This document shows positions 23,124-34,790 of a stretch of 64,000 nucleotides of DNA, piece by piece. The stretch lies in contig CM035806.1 of the NCBI GenBank assembly GCA_020466095.1, positions 9,281,251 through 9,345,250 on the forward strand, given 5' to 3'. Position 1 is the first letter of the stretch, and each line of letters starts with the position of its first letter. The notes under the pieces were generated by a model that saw only the letters and a list, made by a program, of their open reading frames with translations, did not search any database and was not told where the DNA came from. The position numbers were made by a program, and so were the translations under genes. This stretch comes from Chlorops oryzae (taxonomy: Eukaryota; Arthropoda; Insecta; Diptera; Chloropidae).

Positions 23124-23680
23124 CCCAGCGGGAAATGTCCCGCGGACATCCCCGATGATGTCCTAATGACTTCGGAGCCGGAATGCATGCTATTTCAGGG
23201 ACAGGGACTTCAGCGGTGACATTATCACCGGAAGATTAGAAAATGCCACTGGTCATGTTAGGGGGGATGCGATGGCGAAAAAAGCATTTGAGAGCAGCAC
23301 ATTGCTCTTTTCTCTCTCTAAATGTCAATTTATAGAACCCAGTTTGATGATAACTCTCTCTTCTTTGCCCTCTCTTTGAATGTTTCGAAAATTTTTAAAA
23401 ATCTATTTTTAACAATTTTTGCTCGCCTCAGCCAGAGATCGAACCCGCGATCTTCGGATTCTGAGACGAGCACTCATCCACTACGCCACTTCATGCTAAC
23501 GTTCAACTGACGCTAAAACCTTATTTAAATTTCAGTAGCCAATGAGAGTCAAGCACATGAACAGCATCCCTCCACGATGACAAACATGTCCTCCAAGATG
23601 TCATGCATGACAATGTCACCTATATGTCATCGATGACATCATTGGTGACTTTGTCATGCAGGAGATAATTTTCCGCTGGG
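23124..23680. mobile_element. TIR element family A, copy 2, with a tRNA-like core
   Basis: Begins CCCAGCGGGAAATGTCCC and ends TTTTCCGCTGGG, matching 1,257-1,795 throughout, including ATGAACAGCATCCCTCCACG and the GATGACATC words. No coding capacity and no clean target duplication. The 393-bp MITE at 23,714 begins 33 bp further on. Confidence 0.7.
23424..23493 (-). other. tRNA-like Pol III promoter core inside family A element
   Basis: On the minus strand an A box TGGCGTAGTGG, then GATGAGTGCTCG, and a B box GGGTTCGATCTC about 33 bases later. The A and B boxes fit the Pol III consensus well. No acceptor stem closes the molecule, so this is tRNA-derived rather than a tRNA gene. T-rich sequence downstream could act as a Pol III terminator. 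Confidence 0.6.
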
Positions 23681-23713
23681 GTATGACGATGTATGTATGT
23701 ATGTATGAACGTA

Positions 23714-24106
23714 ATGCTATAAACAGAATAAGGGCGTCAGCGAATATTCGCTCGACGTCGTTGCTTAAAATACACACGGTCATACGAGGTTGCCCACAAC
23801 ACAGCGAATTTCGCCGCGTCAAAACGCTGCAATAGATCTAATTCTAATGGTAGCGCCGGCGACTGGCGAATAGCAGAACTTACACATCAGAAAACATATG
23901 CAGTTGTATAAAACCTTTGAGCTTTTGTTTTGAAAATGAGGGTTTGTACTTTCTGCTGGCAATGACTTATATTTTCAATCATATTTTTTCGAAATTCAGA
24001 AAACAGCATGAGTTCGCCATTCGCTGTCATTGTGTTCACCTGCGCGAATTCTTCGGCGTATTCGCCCGGCGAATATTCGCTTACGCCCTTATTCTGTTTA
24101 TAGCAT
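23714..24106. mobile_element. MITE with ATGCTATAAACAG ends
   Basis: Inverted ends of more than 30 bp: ATGCTATAAACAGAATAAGG at the left is mirrored by CCTTATTCTGTTTATAGCAT at the right, continuing inward through GCGAATATTCGC. Internal GCGAAT words recur. No transposase; target duplication not clear. Confidence 0.75.
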
Positions 24107-25236
24107 AATCCATAACAAAAATCAATGATAAAAAAAAAAATGAACAAAATTAATCACAAAAATGATTGAATAAATTTTAAAATGTTTTTGTTTTTTACTC
24201 TCCAATTGACGGATTGTCAAAATGTCGAAACTCTTAAAGGCCTTTTTTCACGAATCAACATCAAAAAAAAAAAAGAAAAAAAAATTTACCAATTCCCGTT
24301 GTCAGCAAAGAGGCGTAAATTAACTAATCCAACAACTCGCCGAATGTTTGATGTGACTGAATGAATGAATGCCCAAACCGACTGACGCGTACTTCATACA
24401 ACGGACAATCCATAAAGCCCATAGTCCAGTGATTTATGGCAATTTCCAGTTATGAGCACAACGACGTTGCTAATGAATTTCACTCGCGGAAGACTCTTAA
24501 AATTTCGTATGTATCAATGTTGGCTCGTTGTTTTTTTCCTCCTTCCAGCTTGCCGTTGCGAATGAAACCAAAGACAAAAAATTCAAAAAAAAAAAAAAAA
24601 AAAAATTATAAAAAAAAATAAAAAATTAAAAATTCCAAATAGCGAAAAGAGAAAGGGGGGAAAAAACGAAGTCATAAACCGATTTCACGCCTTTGTGTCG
24701 ACGTTTTTCTTTTCAATTTACGAGCAAGAGAAGGCAAACAACATTTTCGTTTACGTTTACGTTTACGTACGAAATTTCCCTCTTGAAAATTTTCCTCTTT
24801 TCCAGACGGGGTACAAATGACCTGCAATTGCCTCGTTCACTCGCTCGCTCGCTCACACTCACGCTGACCGCCCGATTAACCGACTGACTGACTCACTATC
24901 CGACCGACTGACTGACTGTCTGAACGACCGAACAACCGAGCCGTGGAGTCGCTCTGCTTCGTTCGCCTACCATAAACGCCTGATTGCCATTTCAACTGCA
25001 GGGCAATTCTATGAATCTTTTTGATTTTCCTTTTTTCTTTTTCCATTTCTCTATTTCGTTCTTTTTTTTATTTTTGTTTTTGTTGCCTCTTTTCCTTTTT
25101 AATACAAACGTCAACGAAAAAAAATCTGATGTTTACAATCTTCGCAATTTATTTAGCCAATTTGTTCCTGCGAGCGAGCGCATTCGAGTTCGCGTATGAC
25201 GAACTGTGTGTGAGCAATAATACTACCGCAAGAAGG

Positions 25237-25276
<40 letters not shown>

Positions 25277-26058
25277 AACAGAAAGGAGAACACCAAAGGA
25301 AAAAAAAGCGCAGAAGGAAAAAATGAATTTTTAACGGAATTTTGCTTGCAACAACAACAATAGCAACAACAACAAATTCAACAAATATAAAAATGAATGG
25401 AAAAATTAGTCTTGCTGACTCCGGTGTCGGCCTCCCCCCACACATGCACACACACACACGCACACACAATCATACCCACACAACTCCCCCCTCACTCGTC
25501 GCACACTCTCACACAAAAAACAAAAAAAAAAAGAAACGAAAGGAAAGGAAGAAAAAAAAAACACTCACTCTCATGACGACTGACGGGAAGTGGCAGCTAC
25601 AAAAGTAGCACTCGAGCACTTGAGAAACGTATTGAATTTAATTTAATACACTCGACACGGCAATAAATCTTTCGTCGATGACTGCGCCAAAATTAAACAG
25701 TCCGACAATAAAAATATAAAAAAAAAGCCCGTACGAAAGCACAAATTTCAACAACAACAACAACAATAATAACAGCAACGACGAACAACAAAAACACCAG
25801 AAGCACATAAAAATCATGGAAAAGCATTGAGGAATGTGAAGAAAGGAAATAATGCTAATAAAATTGAAAGAAAGTCGAGTACGAACAGCGCCATTTGCAC
25901 GATTGCCAACTGCCGACTGCCAACTGCTTGCTTACTGCTTACATTGTTGCCTCTCTGTTTGTGACTTCTGAATTGGGGCAGATTGGGTGGCGCTGACGTG
26001 AAGTGGTGGCGGGAGAGGATGGCCAAAAAAAAAAGAGAAAAAACAAAGAGAAAAAATA
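24107..26058. other. non-coding, low complexity
   Basis: Poly-A tracts (24,582-24,604 and 25,240-25,275), CA-rich sequence at 25,440-25,520 and CAA strings. No exon is supported. Confidence 0.5.
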
Positions 26059-26269
26059 CCCTGCAGGAAACCTGTCGGCACATGACCCAATGTCTACAAT
26101 GAGTCAATAGGTATAGTTCATCTCTGTCGACCATGTCAACAAGAATTCTATATATTTAATATTTGTGAGTTTTTACTGCAGTGTGAATGCGATAGAAACA
26201 ATCAACGAGGCTCCTTCTACAGCTAGATTTCATTCATTTAACATATTTGCTGAACACAACTCAGAGGCC

Positions 26270-26340
26270 TCAATACTTAGCATAGAGCATGCGTTCTCGC
26301 CCAGCAGTCTGAAGGTTCCCGGTTCAAACCACAGCAAAGG
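26270..26340 (+). other. tRNA-like segment in long family B copy
   Basis: A-box-like TAGCATAGAGCATG, anticodon-arm-like CCAGCAGTCTGAAGG and B-box-like CGGTTCAAACCAC in tRNA order and spacing. No closed acceptor stem was found. Confidence 0.45.
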
Positions 26341-26639
26341 CGGATGAAAATGTGAAAAAGTGATGTATAAAAATTATTTAATCTATTCTTCCGGCTTTTA
26401 GGTCAATGATTTCTGTTATGAAAACTTATTTAAAAATAATTTAACATAAATCAATTCCTACGCTCAGAGGTGAAAAAGCAAATTATATGCATAAGTCTTT
26501 CAAAAAATCATGTCTTGGATTGGAAAAATTTTTAATTTGTTACCATAAATATTTTTCCTGAAAGCTTTTTGGTTTTTAAACTATTATTTACTTTAAAAAA
26601 AGTAAATAAATAAAAAAAATAAACAAAAAAAAAATAATG

Positions 26640-26708
26640 CTCGCGAGATTTGAACCCGCGATCTTCAGAGCTCAAGGCAAGCACTCAACGCATTGAGCCA
26701 CCATAGGC
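26640..26708 (-). other. second tRNA-like segment in long family B copy
   Basis: On the minus strand TGGTGGCTCAATGCG, then GAGTGCTTGCC, and a B box GGGTTCAAATCTCG. The two tRNA-like segments of this copy face opposite ways. Confidence 0.5.
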
Positions 26709-26956
26709 ACACGAATGGCTCTTGCTATTGACGTACTAAAATAAATGCCTTCATAATGGTTCCCTCGTCAATAGCATGTCAATTGTTTGTCTCCACTATT
26801 GGTGGTTTTGCAATGACAAGCAATGTTAATTGTCTATAGCGGTTTGCATTGCGAAGGGCATACTAATTGGTCAGTAGTACTGTTAGACGCGGACAGTAGA
26901 AAAAGAGTATAGATTCACTACTGTCATTTCCTGCTGAGTATATAAAGCAGTGGCGT

Positions 26957-27417
26957 CAGTGCTCGGACTTCTACCACTTTAGTGGTAGATCAACCATTAT
27001 TTTCACTTTCTACCACTTCTACCACACTAGGTCCAAATCTGGCAATTTTTTTTTTTTTTTTTTTACTTATTTATTGATTAGTTTTATTTATTTTCTGATC
27101 ATTTAGAATAATTGAGAACATAAAAATGTGGTTCAATGTTATGTATTATTGAAAAATATGTTCGCAGCTTCCTATTGTCAAGAATGTTGTCAAAAATGGC
27201 AGTATTGGCGTTTAACGACATCCAATAAATATTGAAACATTTTTTTTATAACAAGAGAAAATACCTAAAAACAATTAAGTTAACCAATTTTCTACATAAT
27301 CAGATGTGATATATTGTAGTACCATTTTAAACAAATTTTAAATCTACCACTTTTTATAAAAATCTACCAATTCTTTAAAAATCTACCACCTTTAAAAATT
27401 TTCAAGTCCGAGCACTG
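26957..27417. mobile_element. hAT-type MITE with a perfect 8-bp target duplication
   Basis: Ends CAGTGCTCGGACTT and AAGTCCGAGCACTG are exact mirrors. Both sides carry AGTGGCGT (26,949-26,956 and 27,418-27,425). TCTACCAC/TCTACCAA words cluster next to both ends, like hAT subterminal repeats. 461 bp, no transposase. Confidence 0.88.
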
Positions 27418-27440
27418 AGTGGCGTTGTTCAAATTGCGAC

Positions 27441-27742
27441 CAGTGATGCCAGGTTGAGGGACTTTTCCGATTTTATCTATTTATAACCAAAAAGGGATTT
27501 TTCGTTTTTATACAGTGATACTCTCTTCTTGCGGACACCATTTTTAAACGGACACATTTTCGGTATTCTCCAGTATTCCCGATTCTCAAAAATGTGTAGT
27601 TTCCTCTCAAGCGGATATATTTATCGGTCCCATAGGTGTCCGCTTTAGAGAGAGTACACTGTATTTTTATGAAAAACAAAAAAAAAAGAATTTTTTTTTA
27701 AACATTCGAGGGTAAATTGGTTTCCAAATACTGGCATCACTT
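27441..27742. mobile_element. hAT-type MITE with a near-perfect 8-bp duplication
   Basis: Ends CAGTGATGCCAGG and CTGGCATCACTT; flanks ATTGCGAC and ATGGCGAC match at 7 of 8 positions. A CGGACA pogo-like MITE (27,513-27,661) is nested inside. Confidence 0.75.
27513..27661. mobile_element. pogo-like MITE nested in a hAT-type MITE
   Basis: Starts CAGTGATACTCTCTTCTTGC and ends AGAGAGAGTACACTG, with TA on each side (27,511-27,512 and 27,662-27,663). It inserted into the older hAT-type element. Confidence 0.85.
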
Positions 27743-27750
27743 ATGGCGAC

Positions 27751-30156
27751 CTATAAATCAATAATGACAGTAAATTGCTCCGAAAGGACACGTCAAATAA
27801 CCCAAAATTCAAGTTTTTCCCCCTAAGCATGGAAAAAATCGAGATGAGCTGAAGAGAAAGGAATTTTTTAATGACCATTTTGTTCCCTACACTTAAAGGG
27901 TATATTTCTGGAACGGGAACCTTTCGAAAAACTAGGCGGATGTGTTCAAGGGGAAAAAATATAGTCCCCCCCTAAAAATGCCTAAATTTTCCTCTAGAAG
28001 CCACAAAAAAGAACCCCCAAACTGGCAGCCCTGCGATCAATCCTCCCCTAATCGCCCATATTCCCTTAGAGACACCTACGCATAAACACTCCCACACACA
28101 TAAATACATAAAGAGAAAGCGAGAGAGAGAGAGAGAGAGAGAGAGACGCGCTTATCAAATGAAGTGGCACAAATTTAAAGAGATGCCCTCGCCTCCTCCC
28201 AAAAAAAAAAATAAATAAAAAAAAAAAAGAAAACTAGCACCACTGAATGTGGGTTCATGTGCTGAGGAGAATACCCCCCACACATTTCCATTGAGACTTT
28301 TATTTATTTATTTTTTTCCATTAAGTACAAAAATCTTTTGTGATGATTGAAAGGGAAAAGAAATTCAGAATTCTATGACTTTATGGACTTGTAACAAAAG
28401 TATTTTCGAGTGCTTAGTTTTTTTTTTCTTCTATTCTCTTCAAATACCTACATTTCTTTTGCTACTTTGGTGAAAAGTTTTCTTCTTCTTCAGCTTAATT
28501 CTTAAGAGTTATAAAAAAAGTTCCCCCCAAAAATATTGCAGCGAACGATTTTTATGGAATATGGCAACATCCAAGACATACGAATATGTGGGCACAATTC
28601 CCTTTGTCGATCTGTCGGTCGATTGAACTGAAGCCCCTTGAAAGAAAATTGTACCTAGACTGAATGGATTTTTTTGGGGTGCTTTTTTGGAGCCTTCTTC
28701 GTTTGCGACTCTTCAGATTGACTGTTAAAATTTTTGACTAAAAATCCACTTGGACCACTCTTGCTTCTTCGGTAGGGACTTTCGGAATTATAAGGATATA
28801 TGTATCTACATATACAGTCACTTATTCTAAATGAATATTTCCCGGGAGTAAAGGAAGTATTCTAAGCCTCGAACCAAGAAAAAATGTGATGGCCTTTGCT
28901 TAGATAACATCGAGGAATGAACCAACTAAATTTTCGGGTTCGTTTCTAACATTAAGGCGTAGCTCTTCGTCGGTTTAAGCGCTCTCGAATGTTTAAATTC
29001 TTCTAAAAATATTGACCTCTAGTTCTTCATGCCATTTAAGTCAAAAAATATTATGCTATATTTGACAGTTTATCAAAAATATTTCCATAAAAAATTAATA
29101 ACCAAGTTTAAAACTTCCTTGAAGACTACATTTGAGAATTAAACTCAAATAGTTTAAACTAGGTTGGAGACTATGAGCCTTAAATGAAAAGGGTCTGGCG
29201 GGTTAAGCAAAGGCATGCGGCATCATGAAAGGAATTTTTAAAATTTATTGATTTTTCGATAGGTGCCATCTAAAAACACTGTGGAGACCACTTTTTAGAT
29301 TTTTATTTTGAACGTTCCTTGAAATATCCTGGAAAATCCTCTTTTAATAAGCCTTTTTTCAAAAATTTTATATCTCAACAACCAATTGAGATAGAGAGAC
29401 GATCTAAGCAGATTCTGTTAGATAATAAAACAGGGAAGCTAAAAATTTTTTTTTTTAATTTTTACACTGAGAAAATTTTTTTCACAAAACTAAAAAGAAA
29501 ATTTTGAATATTTTTTTCAGTGTATTACCAGTTTCCCGCCACTCTATAATTGGCTTTTAAAAACACCCCTTAGTATTTACTTTCATTTAATAGAAAAAAA
29601 ATATTTCAATCAGATGGCGCAGCAGTGTGATATTCAAAAAATTGCAAGTGCACCTACATATATGCTCCCAGTACTAATATCCAGTACATATGTGTGCAAT
29701 ATGGTACAAAAACACATCACTCATACCCATTTGACCAAATTTTTTGATTTTAAGATTCCAACAAAAAAAAAAGAGGTAAAATTCCCACGGTATCCCAACA
29801 TTGTCAAATGATTGTAATTCTATTGTCACACGGTAGATTTGTTCCAGGAAAAAAAAAAAAAAAAACGCTTCAAAACACATGTTGAAACATGACATGAAGA
29901 TAATAGAAAAAATATAAAAATAAATGAATATGAATTGAAAAGGGGAATTCCGTGAATTAAAATAAATCTCGCGAAAATTGCGCTGATAGAAAAAATATTT
30001 TCTTTCAAATATTCTAATGAGATCGTGTAAAAACGGGATCCATTTTTTTTTTGCACCATGTCAAAAAAAAGACCTTGAAACAGATCATTTTTGATAGGCA
30101 AAAAAAAAAAACCCAAACTAGTAACAACAAAACAAAAAAAAAACATTCTAGCTTAC
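27751..30156. other. non-coding
   Basis: A solo hAT-like end (CTGGCAGCCCTG) at about 28,025-28,036, (GA)n at 28,118-28,146 and AT-rich sequence. A 65-codon open frame from 29,614 has no splice or homology support. Confidence 0.45.
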
Positions 30157-30274
30157 AAAGTAAATTGTTCAAGTCTTCAAGTGCTTGAGCACATTGTCGT
30201 CCTTCGAGGTCGTCCTTCAGCCAATGGGCTAATGTTCGGAAGAGATCTTCTTTCAAATCAAGATGTATACGAAC
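30157..30274 (-). CDS. candidate internal coding exon, minus strand
   Basis: On the minus strand a strong acceptor (TTTTCTTATTCCCTTACAG, good pyrimidine tract) precedes a 118-nt stretch ending in a GTAAGC donor. Only phase 0 is open, giving 39 codons plus one base. The translation is helical and mixed-charge (starts VRIHLDLKEDLFRTL, then AHWLKDDLEGRQ, ends ALEDLNNLL). It begins in phase 0, which is what the candidate at 41,898-41,996 would hand on. I do not recognise the protein. The opposite strand is also open here but has a poor acceptor. A transcript or protein match is needed to confirm. Confidence 0.45.
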
Positions 30275-30721
30275 CTGTAAGGGAATAAGAAAAGAGTATT
30301 TCAGTTATCACGAATCTCATGAAAAGCCGCATACATAGTACACAAACACACATTCATACATACTGACATATGTACTTATAAATAAATGGGTTTAAATAAA
30401 AATCTATTTTATCTAAAAAAAAAAAAAAAACACAACAATTGAATAAAAAAATAAAACAACCGGGAAAAGAAAGTTCACAAAAGACTCCTTGCAGAGTTTT
30501 GCTGTCGAAATTTTTGGGGTAGCTACCCACACTTTCTCGTAAGAGAAGAAATCGCTCGACGTCTGACTCACGACACGACATGTATGAGGGAGAAGGAGAA
30601 GTAGTAGGAGTAGGAGTTCGTTCGTTCCCACTGAGTGCAGCTAATCACTTTATGGCTTCGATCGCAGGGATTAAGCGAGCCTGCTTCAGTTTGAGCGTGT
30701 TTATGAGTGTCTATCTATAGC

Positions 30722-30752
<31 letters not shown>

Positions 30753-31211
30753 TGTGTGCGGATAGAAAGTCGTCATGGGAATATTTTTGCAGTCACTCGC
30801 TGCAGTCGATCAAAAACTCTCTTCGCGACTTCTGCTGGCAATTAAACCAATTAATCGAGCAATAATAAAACTGACAGCAAGCAGCATGATGCAGCGCGCA
30901 TCTAAGCGATCGTTGTTGCGATTAAACGGTAACATAATTCATATCGACACCATCGCGGATCACGGTTGAGACTGACTTCTTTTTTTTTTCTTTCATTTTT
31001 GTTTCGTTCCAACCGAAAATTCATAGTGTGGCGCCTTCGAATGTTTAATTTGAAAGCTACCAGCATTCGCAGCAACATGTTGCAGTGCAGCACGGCACGG
31101 CACGGCAGCAGACAATGGAGTGGCACAATTTCACACAGGCGCGTTGCAGTGGCAAGACAAGACACAACAAAACACATCATGATGGAGGCATTATCTGATC
31201 TTCCATCTCTT

Positions 31212-31246
<35 letters not shown>

Positions 31247-31921
31247 AAAACCTCAATGGCTGGAAAGGAAACAACGTTGAATGTTTATTTTGTTGTTGGT
31301 GCTGCAGTTTTTGCGCTGAATTTTCTTCTTCTTTTTCTTTTTTTAATTTAAGAAAACACTTTTTTTTTTTCTTCCATCTATCTTTATTATTGTTGTTTTT
31401 TGTTTCTTGTTTCCCCTGCGTTTGTTCACGTTAAAAAATACCTTCGAAAAATGCTCGAAATGACTGAAGTCTTCTGATGGCCTGAGTCAGTGTCTGTGCC
31501 TCATCACGTTTCGAGTGAAGAGTTTTTCGGTTTTGCCTTCTTTTGTTTTTTCAATTTTTTCTTTTCATATTTTTTTTAAAATATTTTTTTTTTTTTTTAG
31601 CCCCGTTTATCTTGGTTAGGCTTCGTTTCCATTGAAACAAACGATGATATCATTAAGCGTTAAAATTCACAAAAGCATAAAGAACGACGAAGGGAAAAAT
31701 GCATATCTACGCATCGGACGACGACGACGACGACGACTTACACATTGATATGAATCTTGCCAGCCAAATTGCCTGCCTGCCTGTCTTCCTCACTTGCCTC
31801 ACCGCCTCAGTGGCTCAGTGCCTGCCAGTGTTTCCCTTCTGACTTGATCTGTTTGAAAACCGCTCGTCTTCTTTCGAGTAATTTAAAAGGCATTCTTTTG
31901 TATTCATCTTAAAGGAAGGAG

Positions 31922-31992
<71 letters not shown>

Positions 31993-32523
31993 AAAGCAGA
32001 AAATTCCAAAATAAGAGAACAAAAATGTACGCAGAAAGATTTGCGCCAGTCTCTTGGTGGCCACAGGCAGGCAGGCTGGATGGCTGGCAGGCATTCCATG
32101 TATGACAAGCCGAACAATTTGACATAATTTATACGTCAAATGACTGCAAATTGATGTTAAATGATCTTCGATTTTATTTACACAATGTCGTGTGACTTTT
32201 TCCTCATGTCTGTCGCTCAGTCTGTCCGTCTGTCTGTCTGTTTACCTAAACAATCTTCACGTACGGGCTTGTATACATATGTGCATATATTCTTCTGTAT
32301 GGATTTAAGTACTTCATGCTTCTTTTGATGCGCTCGAAATCGAGTGTCATTTCCGTTAACGTCATTTAAAAGCACAGGAACTGACAGTCTTCAAATAAGA
32401 ACGTGCTTTAACCCTTGCACGACCACCAAAATCGCATTCTTTTTTTTTTTTTTTTTTTTTTTTTTGCTTCTAAAGAATGTAGGTAGATGGCTCTTCAGAG
32501 GAACTACTCTTTCTTTAGATGCT
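30275..32523. other. non-coding, simple-sequence rich
   Basis: (GT)n at 30,725-30,752, a 30-base T run at 31,217-31,246, (GA)n at 31,928-31,988, GACGACGAC at 31,720-31,737. No exon is supported. Confidence 0.5.
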
Positions 32524-32625
32524 TGACCCAGAAGGAAATGTCACCCTGACAAAATCGATGATGTCACGGTGACTTTGGAGGCGGATTGCATGAAATTTCG
32601 TGAAAATGTCACCTATATAGGGTTA
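32524..32625. mobile_element. family A fragment (left end only)
   Basis: CCCAGAAGGAAATGTCACCC, then TGATGTCACGGTGAC and TGTCACCTATAT, follow the left end of family A (1,257). The rest of the element, including the tRNA-like core, is absent. Confidence 0.55.
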
Positions 32626-32883
32626 TCAAGCGTACTTATTTTGCCGTACATGTACTGATTTTGCGACCCTTGTCCTGATATACCGATTTTTTAGAAAATA
32701 TGAACTGCCTTTTAACCGTATTGTTTGAATTTAATTTTATTTTTTTTTTTTTTTTTTTAGAAATTTTCACAGTAGGATCGCCTTCATCTTTATCCGAATT
32801 TATAGTTTTTCATATTTACGAAATTAAAATCAATTGGAAAACTTGAACGAATTTCTGATCACAAAAACAAATAATGAAGTACT

Positions 32884-33170
32884 AAGGTTAGGTTAGCGTA
32901 ATAGGATTAGGATTTAGGAAATAGGATAGGAGTAGGCTTAGGTTATAGGTTATTAGTTTGTATAGTTTAGGTTAGGTTAGTTGTTAGGTTTTTAGGAATT
33001 AGGTTAAGTTAGGATGGTTAGGTTTTAGGTTTATAGTTTTTATAGTTAGATTAATAAGTTAGGTTAGAATTTGTTAAGAGTTAGTTAGGTTAGGTTAGGT
33101 TTTAGGTTAGGTTAGATAGTGTAGTTAGGTTAGGTAGTAGGTTAGGTTAGGTTAGGTTAGGTTTCAGGGG
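32884..33170 (+). repeat. interstitial TTAGG-type pentamer repeats
   Basis: Degenerate then increasingly regular GGTTA pentamers: scattered TTAGGTTA units from 32,884, and an uninterrupted AGGTTAGGTTAGGTTAGGTT run at 33,140-33,163. The reverse-strand form (CTAACCTAACTTAACCTAA) appears at 33,358-33,377, on the far side of the tRNA-like segment. Confidence 0.8.
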
Positions 33171-33176
33171 CCGTTT

Positions 33177-33262
33177 CTGTGCCGTAGTTGGTTGAGATTC
33201 CAATTTACAGAGCGATAGGCCCTAGGTTAAACTCCCAGCTGAGGTCGTGGATTTTTGTGTAA
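33177..33262 (+). other. tRNA-like, SINE-like segment between TTAGG repeats
   Basis: GTAGTTGGTTGAGATTCC followed by a B-box-like AGGTTAAACTCCC at tRNA spacing, then a T-rich tail. It matches the tRNA order weakly. Inverted pentamer repeats flank it. Confidence 0.35.
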
Positions 33263-33552
33263 TTTTTTCAGTTTCAGTTTTTTTTTTTCAATTTTTTGTG
33301 GTATCACATCGGACCCATTTGGTGCAGAGTGTATGTGTCACCCTTGGAGGCAGCCAAACTAACCTAACTTAACCTAATCTAGATCTAAGAAGTTCCGTTG
33401 TGATAGAAGTACCTAGAATCTGCAAATTGTTTTTAGTAAGGACACTCAAATTGACCCATCTGGCAGCCTACACCTACATGTCCCGTTGAATTGTTGATTG
33501 ACTTTTGAGATATTTTCCTCTGGACTACTTTCAACCTAAAGTTCCTATACAC

Positions 33553-33710
33553 GTTTTGTACTCTCTCTCCTCTTAAACGTCTCTCGTCTTTTCTCCGGAT
33601 TCTCTATATTCTCTCTCTCTCTAAATAGTCTCTCTCTCTCTTTCATTCGCATCTCTCTCTCGACTCTCTCTTCAATCGTCTCTCTCTAGTCTCTGCTCAT
33701 CTCTCTCTCT

Positions 33711-33754
<44 letters not shown>

Positions 33755-33874
33755 AAGCGGACACCTACGAGACGGAAAAATGTGGAAACTATTTGACAAG
33801 CAGAAGCACCGGGTCATTACAAAAAAATTGCCCGTTTAAGAGTGGTGCCCACAAGGAGAGAGTACATATGCTGT
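33553..33874. mobile_element. pogo-like MITE with a massively CT-expanded terminus
   Basis: The right part (CTTAAGCGGACACCTACGAG to GTGCCCACAAGGAGAGAGTA) is the CGGACA family body and terminus. At the left terminus the usual CTCTC is replaced by about 200 bases of CT-rich repeat starting after GTACTCTCTCTCC. The outer flank is degraded, so exact ends are uncertain. Confidence 0.6.
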
Positions 33875-34790
33875 ACTTATATATAAAATCGACGGCATCG
33901 GACGGGTTAAAGTCGAGCGAACGAATTCACGATTAGTCTCCTTAAGAGATTTATTTTAATTGGACAGCTCTCATTGATATGTGAAGAGGAATATTTAGCA
34001 ACAACGAGACATCAAGAGGTTAGCTCAAGTACTTGTACGTACGAGTACGGACTCTTGGGAATATTGCGAATGCCATTCAAGGCATAATCTGCCTTCAAAC
34101 AAAAAAAAAAAAAAAAACCAAAAAAAATCTTATCAATTCGCAGTCTAGAGAGTCACTTCAAAATATCGAACTTGACGATAAGTGAACTTCATATTTAGAT
34201 GCAATAACTTGTGGCCCGTTGTGAGCGCACTGAAGCGTAGTCAGTCGAGTTGAAATACAGGGGGATTAGGAAAGTTAATTACCTCAACAATCTCCGGAAG
34301 TGTGATTAAAAACAAAATTTTATTTCTTCCACACCGGCTTTTTAAAAAAAAAATGTTTTTTACTTCAAATAATGAAGACGAAGAATTCCAGCAACGATAA
34401 ACGCCTCTTTCTGTAGACAACGGTAACACAAAAAAAAAAAAAAAAAACAATTCAAAAAAATTAAAAAAAAAATTAAAATAAAAAAATTTAAAAAAATACG
34501 TATAAAAAAAGTTTTAAAAAATTCAACAAAAATTGAAAAAAAGCACACACACATTTTCCTCGCAGCCATAAAATTTCTTTTTCTCTTAAAATCATCGCAG
34601 TCATTTTGTTTATCGTAAAACACTTTAAAACATTAATGACCATTAAAAAAACAAAAAAAAAAAAAAAACTCTAAAGAGAGGACAGGACCACTTCTCGCTC
34701 AAGTTAATGTTTGGTTAAGAAACGGCGCTGCGCACAGTAGAAAAAAAAAACGATAAAAAAGCGACAGAAAAAAAGGAAAGAAAAAAAAAA
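33875..34790. other. non-coding, A-rich
   Basis: Poly-A dominated at 34,430-34,550 and 34,645-34,795. No gene is supported. Confidence 0.45.

Larger units (their letters stand above)
26059..26938. mobile_element. TIR element family B, long copy with tRNA-like inserts
   Basis: Starts CCCTGCAGGAAACCTGTCGG with the family-B end (CAATGTCTAC, GTATAGTTCATCTCTGTCGA, CCATGTCAACAA) and finishes with AAAGAGTATAGATTCACTAC then CATTTCCTGCTGAG. It is 880 bp against about 295-370 bp for the other copies. The extra interior carries two tRNA-like segments (26,270-26,340 and 26,640-26,708). Confidence 0.65.
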
